Below, one piece after another: positions 56,846-64,000 of a DNA stretch of 64,000 nucleotides. The DNA comes from Gambelia wislizenii (taxonomy: Eukaryota > Chordata > Lepidosauria > Squamata > Crotaphytidae): the NCBI GenBank assembly GCA_030847615.1, contig JAUMIR010000001.1, positions 82,695,501 through 82,759,500 of the forward strand. Direction: 5' to 3'. The translations under genes and the position numbers were made by a program. Each line of letters begins with the position of its first letter. Positions within the stretch are counted from its first letter, which is position 1. The notes under the pieces are model-generated. The model was given only the letters and a program-made list of their open reading frames with translations. It searched no databases and was not told the origin of the DNA.

Positions 56846-58207
56846 TCACATTTGGATGTTTTGGACCATAATTCCCATCACCCCAGTCAGCATTCCCAAT
56901 GAGTAGAATATTGCCACACATCTGAAGGGGAGAGCTTCTAAGGAAGACTGATATAAGTGGTATGCATAATATTTCCATACAATTTTGTATGCTTCTCTTT
57001 TATCTTTTATACTGAATCATAGTGGCCATGGTGGTAAACCTTAGGGTGATTTATGAAGGAAAAGAGTCTGTGGGTATTTGTTCTGCATAGATACTATGAA
57101 TTCTGTCATTTCCCACTGCGTGAGGCACAGATTTCATTTGGAAATTCTGATCAATTTTTACTGAATATCTTCCATGTTATCCAAAATCTTTTATATTGAG
57201 GTTTAACAAGTGTTTTGCTATATTTGTGGGCTGAAGGTCAAATGTAAATAACTCTAACTCTGTCAGCAATGCTCATGAGTCTATTTCTGGTCATTGCTTT
57301 TATATATGGGTTACTACCTGCTGACATGGTTCAAAAATAAATAGTAATCCAATGGAGGAGATCGGCAAAGCTTAGAGTAAGGAGAGCTGGGACATCCTAT
57401 CACAAGCAGTCTTATGATCTTTGAAGTGGAGACAACATACTTTGCATAGCCTTCTTCTCATTTACACTGGTATCTTTCTGTACGATTGATAGCATAGGCA
57501 GAATGTCTAATACAGGGTGTGTGTTTTTTCCCAAACAGAAAAGCAAGTTTTTAAATAACTTTATGGAATTCGTGGTGACAGAAATCGTGTTCAGTGTTTT
57601 GGAGACAGACATTGTAGCGATGTAGACCTTTATTTATTCTATTCCTACAGGGAAGAGGGAATAATATCAGCAATTTTCTCCCTGCCATACGGGAATTCAT
57701 GAAATTCTGAACAATTTTTGAGCACTATTTGTGCTTTGGAACTTCATAGATTCATTTGTGGAAAAATATGCATGGTTTTGCTTTCTAGAAAACATATCGG
57801 GGAAACTAAACAGACATTTTGTGTAAAAACATTGTACAAAAAACATTATTCTTTGGACAGAAAATACAGGCAGGAAAATGGTCAGTGGTTTTTCTGTGTT
57901 GGGATATATGTGTTACAAAGTAGGGGTTGCCACTGAAATTAGAACTCACTGGAACTTTTTAAGATGCTTCAATCAATCCATCAGTATATTAATTATATAG
58001 TGCCTTCCCATAAAAAAAAATATGCTCAAAGCACCTCACAAGAAAGGAAACAGGCAAAATAACAATAGTGTATGCTATGGTAAATAAAATGTCAATGCCA
58101 AAGAATAACAAATGACCATAATAGCAAATTTTATTACCCTTACAAGCAAAACATATTTTTGACCTTGCTAGTTAGTAGAGAATGATGAGGGCAGATGTCA
58201 ACTCTAA
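56846..58207. other. Mostly unrecognised DNA
   Basis: About 56850-56935 resembles a decayed palindromic hAT-type repeat (TTTTGGACCATAATTCCCAT). The rest has no gene or named element. Confidence 0.4.
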
Positions 58208-59071
58208 GGGCTCAGTTACATGGCAGTTTTTATTGCTATAGTTTGCACTTTAGCACTTTTTCGCACCAGTGCTGGGTAGTTTAGATGATTTATTGGGAAA
58301 TCGGTTGCTCTGTTCATTTTTTCACTTTCTGTTTCAGACAGGCAAAGGTGTGGGGGGGTGGCCTCCCAAGCACATCCGGGGGAAGAGGAGAAGGAGGGAG
58401 GGAAAGAGAGAGAGAAAAAGTGCTCTGATCTTTCCCTCCTCTGAGGAATGCCTACTAGTTTTCATGCCTTAGCAAAGGCTAAGGAATGCCTTAGGAATGC
58501 CTGCTAGTTTTCATGCCTCTTCTTCCAAAAGCCCTTTCAGCCACAAAGTATTGATTCCCCCCATCAAGCCCCCCTTCACACAAATGCGACCAGAGGAGTG
58601 CGAGTGAGCGAACAGCTGGAGGAGTCCATCATTACCCAATCTCCCTCCCTCCCTCCCCCCCTCTCTCTCTCACACACAGCCAAGCAAACTGCAGACAGCT
58701 TGCTGCATTTTTTCCGTGGCTGAAAACAACAGGGGCTTGATCTTTTCATTTCAGTCTCCTCCATCTCAAGCCCACTCCCTCCTTGGACAGCCCAACCACT
58801 CACAGCACAGCTCTGCTATGACTGTATCAGAAAGAGTGCTGGTAGTTCACACAGACTTTTCTGAAATGGTAATTCACACAATCAATAATGCGCTAAGTCA
58901 TGCTACTTTTCAAAAAGGTCGGGAAAAGTAGCAAAATCCCCTATCATGCTACTTTTGAGTTTTTGAGCTCCCCCCCCTTCTGAATGAGGCGATACTGTGG
59001 TGTATTGTGTAGGAACAATTAGGAATCTTAGCGATTTATTTAAGGAAATATTTTGCTGTGTAAACAGGGCC
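58208..59071. mobile_element. 864-bp non-autonomous element, PIF/Harbinger-like ends
   Basis: Left end GGGCTCAGTTACATGGCAG; the complement of the right end is GGCCCTGTTTACACAGCAAA. TAA flanks both sides (58205-58207 and 59072-59074). TAA duplications and GGGC-type ends are the PIF/Harbinger pattern. The interior is GA/CT-rich (58380-58430, 58640-58675) and encodes no transposase. Confidence 0.65.
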
Positions 59072-59074
59072 TAA

Positions 59075-59763
59075 GTGTTGTTAGAAAGAGGACAAAACAT
59101 TAGCCAGACTAGATGGTGCACCGCCTTCTCTTATGATGATGGATTGCTGATTTTGAGATGTTTTAATCCAAAATATAGATCTCAATCTGAAAATTATGGG
59201 TCAGCACCATGAAGCTAAGTCTTTTCTATGTTGATACAAATGTAGTCCATCCGTTTATACCTGTTCATGAGGTGTAAAATGAATGGTGATATACTAGGAA
59301 ATATGAGCATTGTCTTCAGATACAGCCAGGATCCCAGAAGAAGTCTATAAAACTGAAGCTGATTTAACACCTTGTAAAGATCCACCCTGCAGTTGTGGGA
59401 TATCAATATGTGCCAGAATACACTAGCTCCCCACTGGTGTATTCTGCCCATGAATCTGGCCCATTGCACCCCCATTCTCTGCAAGGAACAGGATGGAGTC
59501 CAGACCGGCATGCTGGCCACTGCCTGCTTCACTCTCTCTGAAGCTGACCCACATCACATGAGCAGGGCCCCCTGCAGGTGGCCAGCCAAGGTCATATTGC
59601 AGAACTCCTTCCTGGCTATGGAAGAGTAAAGTAGACGGCAGCTGCAGCAAATGGGCCGGCATGGCAGCCTGGGCTCCTGTGGTCTGTTTTATTTTGGCTG
59701 GGGTGGGTTTTACCAAGGTGGGGTCTTTTTACAACAGTATAATGGGCTTTACCCTGTCTTCCC
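59075..59763. other. No recognised feature
   Basis: The segment at 59330-59720 is more GC-rich and open on both strands for about 100 codons, but matches no family I recognise. Confidence 0.4.
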
Positions 59764-60671
59764 CATCTTGTCTAAATGGTGAAAATACTCCTCACCAAGT
59801 GCAAGGAGAATCCAACCTGTCTTAATGGCATTCCACATTGTATTGCCATATTTGGAAGGAGGGGGGCTAAAAACACCATATACTCTGCAAAGAAAACCTT
59901 TGCAAGATTTCCTGGGGATTTTAAACAACAGCGGGAGGAATGCACATTCCTGCTTGTTGACACAACCTATTTGATTAGATTCACTTTCCTGTACAAACAG
60001 AAACTGAAAGCTGTTTGGCTGGACAAGGGCAGGGGCGGGGCTAGCTAACAAGGCAAGTGCTCGAAACCACCATGTGTTGTTGTTGTCATTGTTGTTTTTG
60101 CCTTAGTGAGTGAGCGCTAAAGTGATAAAATGGCGGGTTGGGTTTTTTAAAACTTTTCTATTAAGGCAAAATATCATTCTCTCGCACCTTGGGAATACTT
60201 TTTTTTTTAAAGTACTGTTCTGTAGTGGCAAATTGGTAAGTAAAACCATGCGTAATTCACTCGTGGCCACCATCTTGATTCACAGGCATGCCCATTTGCA
60301 CAGCAAATGCAGATAGCTTTCAATGCCTGCTATCTGCCTTTAAAAAAAAAACCCATTAAGACAAATCACAGGTGCTGTGAGCTGCCTTTAATGCTGAGCA
60401 ATTTGTTTCTTTTTGCCTCATATTTACAAGCCCTTTGCTCCATCTTTGCACCAGGGACTGTGAGAACTGCCTGAGAACAAAATGGGGTGGGGGGAAGGAA
60501 GCCCTGTGTTGTCTGGATTGCTGGGCTCCAAGACAGGGGAAAGATGTGGTAAATTGTCCATCTAGCTCCCAGAATAGCTGATCATTGGCCAAGGTGGCTG
60601 AGACTTCTGGGAGCTGAAGTTCTAAACACCTGGAGGACTAGAGTTTGGGAATCACTGGTCTAGACAAACCC
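59764..60671. mobile_element. MITE with GGRCTTGTCTAAAC-type termini, long form
   Basis: Left terminus ATCTTGTCTAAATGGTGAAA; the right terminus is probably GGTCTAGACAAACCC at 60657-60671. The left 230 bp and the ACCATCTTGATTCACAGG block (near 60268) align with the short copy at 53552. A right-half copy of the 53137-type hAT MITE occupies about 60555-60657 next to the right end. The right boundary is uncertain. Confidence 0.5.
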
Positions 60672-60904
60672 ATTGTTGCTGAGTTGTGCTTTGCTGAATG
60701 GGTGTGAAGCCATGCATGGGGATAGCAGAAGGCAGCCAATCCCAGCAAAGAGAATGCTGTGGTGGGAGGGAGGGGCTCCTGTGAGTGAAACGGTTTTGTT
60801 TTTTTAAAAAAAAGAGAAAGTTTGAGAGTTGTCAGTTGAGATAGCCAGTTGGATGAGTCAATTGTGAGAGACAGTGGGGAGTGAATGTGTACTGAATGTC
60901 TAAA

Positions 60905-61050
60905 TTTGCTAACACACATTGGAAACCACTTAGTGCCTAGTGTACTATAAAGTGGTGTAGATGTGTAAAACCTGATGCTTAACAATTTGTAAGCTGCTCT
61001 GAGAGCCTTTGTGGCTGGAGAGCAGGATATAAATACCTAAATAAACAAAG
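60905..61050 (+). repeat. tRNA-derived SINE, 3' half
   Basis: GCTAACACACATTGGAAACC, then TTTGTAAGCTGCTCTGAGAG and GAGCAGGATATAAATACCTA: the body and L2-like tail of the 50537 family without its tRNA head. Confidence 0.8.
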
Positions 61051-61152
61051 TGATCAAAGGGGAAGATATGACACAATTTAGATGGAGTATTATATAGTTG
61101 AAACCAAGCACTAGAACTTGTTAAATCATTGATGATTCTACTGGCTATAATA

Positions 61153-62355
61153 AATCATAGAATCATAGAACTGTAGAGTTGGAAGAGAACACAAGGGCCA
61201 TCCAGTCCAACCCCCTGCCACGCAGGAAATCAAGATCAAAGCATCCCCGACAGATGGCCATCCAGCCTCTGTTTAAAGACCTCCAAGGTAAGATACCTCA
61301 CCACACTCCGAGGGAGTGTGTTTCACTGCCGAACAGCTCTTACTGTCAAAAAGTTCCTCCTCATGTTGAGGTGGAATCTCTGTTCCTGGAGCTTGCATCC
61401 ATTGCTCTGTGTTCCAGTCTCTGGAGCAGCAGAAAACAAGCCTGCTCCATCCCCAGTGTGACACCCCTTCAAATACTTAAACAGGGCTATCATATCGCCT
61501 CTTAACCGTCTTTTTTCCAGGCTAAACATACCCAGCTCCCTAAGTCTCTCCGCATGAGGCATGGTTTCCATACCTTTCACCATTTTAGTTGCCCTCCTCT
61601 GGACATGCTCCAATTTGTCAATATCCTTTTTGAATTGTGGTTCAAACTGGACACAGTATTCTAGGTGAGGCCTGACCAAGGCAGAATAGAGTGGCACTAT
61701 TACTTCCCTTGATCTAGACACTATACTTCTATTGATGCAGCCCAAAATCGCATTGGCCTTTTTAGCTGTCGCATCATACTGTTGACTCATGTTCAACTTG
61801 TGGTCTACTAGGACTACTAGATCCCTTTCACACGTAGTCTCATTCAGCCAGGTCTCCCCCATCCTATATCTATGCATTTCATTTTTCCGCCCTAAGTGCA
61901 GTACTTTACATTTCTCCATATTGAATTTCATTTTGTTAGCTTTGGCCCAGCTCTCCAGTCTATCCAGGTCATTTTGAATTTTGATCCTGTCCACTTAGGG
62001 TATTAGCTACTCCTCCTAATTTGGTGTCATCTGTAAATTTGATAAGTATGTCCCTAATTCCCTCATCCAAGTCATTGATAAAGATGTTGAATAGCACTGG
62101 GCCCAGGACAGAACCCTATGGCACCCCACTGGTCACATCTTTCCAAGACGAAGAGGAGCCACTGCTGAGCACCCTTTGGATTCAGCCGGTCAACCAATTA
62201 CAAATCCATTGAACAGTTAACTTGTCTAGCCCACATTTTACAAGCTTGTTTGCAAGAATGTCATGGGGAACCTTGTCAAAGGCCTTACTGAAATCAAGGT
62301 ATGTGATAGCCACAGCATTCTCTTCATCTACCAAGCTGGTAATTTTATTAACTTG
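61153..62355 (-). pseudogene. CR1 LINE antisense, RT C-terminal half, disrupted
   Basis: Tail at 61153-61170, then UTR and CR1 coding sequence in antisense up to the YLDFSKAFDKVPH region at about 62255-62300; 5' truncation near 62355. The FADDTKL box is at about 62023-62045. Defects: a stop just after AVRQ near 61321, in the same tryptophan codon region as the stop at 19307 (here TGA), a small deletion near 61640 that removes the residues after VQF, and CCACTTAGGG near 61990 replacing the LEDR codons. Confidence 0.9.
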
Positions 62356-64000
62356 TTTGTTAAGTTGTTAACTCTGACTCAGAGTGGCTTTATTCACCCT
62401 TGAATAAAAGGTGGTCATTGTTAGCATTACAGATTTGTCCACACTATGGTCACCTAGAGTCCCAAGACCCAAATCCAAAAAGGATTAGAAAGAGGGACCA
62501 CAGGGCAAGGTCAAAGTGACTGGCACCTAGGGCTAGGAACTGAAAGATCAGCTTGGTGAGGCCAACATCACACACCTTAAAGATGGGTGTTTTTAAAAGG
62601 CATTAAACATTTGGGCTACTGCCCTCCTCAGTGATGTTCTTTGGAATTGGAGAGATAAACATCATCCAGTGGCAGTTACAGCAATCCTGGAGCCTGAAAA
62701 TGGAATTCAGTGAAGTAGAAGCAGTATTATCCTCTCAGTGAAGGCCATATAGTGTCAAAAGTGTCATGTCTGAGATCCAGAAGTTTTCTCTTTTCTCAAG
62801 CATGGTTTGGTCATGGTGTTTCTCTACTGGAAACATAGCCATGTTGAGAAGGCTATTTCTCTTAGAATTCAAGTGCTTAGCAATAGGTCATTCCAACTTT
62901 TTTGTGGTGGGGTGTGTGTGTGCTGACTTGTAATTCCTGAGTCTTCTTTGCAGATTGGTGACAGGTTTTGCCCACATATTATGTGTTTGCATCCAGTGTG
63001 CTGGCATTTAATCACATATAGGAGAACTGATTGAATTACAAATCAAGTTTTGTTTAATATGATAGATTTTGCCAGTGCTTCTGTGTTTTAAAAGTTGTCA
63101 TTTCACAGAATGCATAAATGATGCAACTCTTGGAGGCACAGTGGTGTGACCCAGGATTTTCAGTAGGTATATTTTATTACAGCTTCTCCCAGCAGCTTCT
63201 TTAGTGTAGGTAGTTGAGGTAGTAGGTAGGTACTTGGAAAGGGACACTATACATACCACAACTGGCTAAAGAAACATAATGATATTATATCCACTGAATT
63301 ACATAATTACTGAGATCCAATAAGCACACTGGCAGAGTGCAAGTCTCCACCAGAGTACTTGTGCTGCTATCTGGAAAGCAGAAGCATCTTCTTCTTTCCT
63401 CCTTTCTTCCTGGGTATATAACAAGAACTAAAAGGCACAGCTCTGCCCCCAGTCACCAACTTGCTACAGGGTGCATCTGGGCACATTTCAGCTGCCTGTG
63501 AGCACCAGAAAGAAAATGAAGCCTCCACCCCTAGTTCAAGGGTATTACTTCTTCCCCAGGTTCAAAGACAGTATTTGAACCTGGGGAATATATTTGGACA
63601 CCGACCACAACCATTGTTTTATTACCAGGTCAAGTAGCATTGTGCAAGCAGAGTAGGATACCTCCTTTGGCTATGCTCCAAGAAATACCTATTCAGGAAT
63701 ATCTTGGGGTGAGCTCTGGAAGAATAGCTGAAAAGACCCCATTCACAAACACAACAGAAATCCCATGGTTCTTTGGACTTTGTCCTAGGTTTTTCCCTAA
63801 ATATAAAGCTGATCTATGGGTATTCAAATACTTGTTTAAGAAGAGCAAAAGAGAAGATCTGCAAGAAATTTTCAGCAGATAATATTAAATAAACCTGATT
63901 ATTATACTTCTCAATTGTAACTGGTACAAACCCACAGGAAACTAGCAATTGTGAGTGTATGTGGTTTTAAAAGTTACTATTCATCTCACACCAAATGCCA
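62356..64000. other. Unrecognised DNA to the window end
   Basis: No gene or transposon recognised. A frame of 80 codons at 63640-63882 has no known domain. A GT run lies near 62913-62921. Confidence 0.4.

Noticed and set aside
1..64000. CRISPR arrays, prokaryotic operons, ribosome binding sites or a bacterial defence system
   Set aside because: All recognisable content is eukaryotic retroelements and DNA transposons; the short tandem repeats are microsatellites or LINE tails, not spaced repeats.

Overview
The window looks like non-coding vertebrate nuclear DNA from a squamate reptile, most likely a lizard and perhaps an iguanian. The pointers are CR1 LINEs ending in an ATTCTATG tail, many L2-type LINEs, a 5S rRNA-derived SINE and a tRNA-derived SINE that share the squamate 'Sauria' type 3' tail, a second tRNA-derived SINE, a chromodomain Ty3/Gypsy element, mariner, hAT and pogo/Tigger-like DNA transposons, and 4-bp-TSD endogenous retroviral solo LTRs. 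I found no host protein-coding exon, tRNA or rRNA gene, CRISPR array or operon. Nearly every long or convincing reading frame is transposon-derived.

Layout. 0-6 kb: a non-autonomous DNA element, a dead mariner, a 5'-truncated CR1 with an open RT frame, and a 331-bp foldback element. 6-24 kb: three solo LTRs of one family (6.1, 14.7, 22.0 kb), a different CRE/GC-box solo LTR (16.3-17.0 kb, minus strand), an L2 3' fragment, CR1, several MITEs, and a Gypsy solo LTR (23.3 kb). 24-33 kb: mostly unrecognised sequence, a 1.53-kb pogo-like element with scrambled internal repeats, a zinc-finger LINE 3' end, MITEs, foldbacks, a CR1 end with a 5' inversion, and the 5S SINE. 33-48 kb: three L2 copies (one with EN and RT regions), a CR1 that interrupts one member of a duplicated unit, a three-level nested insertion, a fourth solo LTR, more CR1, and a hAT element. 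48-64 kb: SINEs, low-complexity sequence, the 3' end of a Gypsy chromovirus with its LTR, hAT and other MITEs, a second zinc-finger LINE, and a decayed antisense CR1.

The parts do not form a host pathway. They form an insertion record. L2 and CR1 encode or once encoded the reverse transcriptases. The tRNA-SINE copies carry a 3' stem resembling the L2 end, which suggests L2 mobilised them. The MITEs lack any transposase and were presumably moved in trans. Nested insertions, target-site duplications and empty-site comparison within the window give several relative ages. I did not find a convincing new biological system. The most notable items are the nested insertion at 37.4-38.6 kb, the pogo-like element at 26.06-27.59 kb, the GGAC-WTTWTCAGACA terminal-repeat group (three to four members), and the shared SINE/L2 tail. 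All calls come from reading the sequence; family names are by recognition and were not searched.
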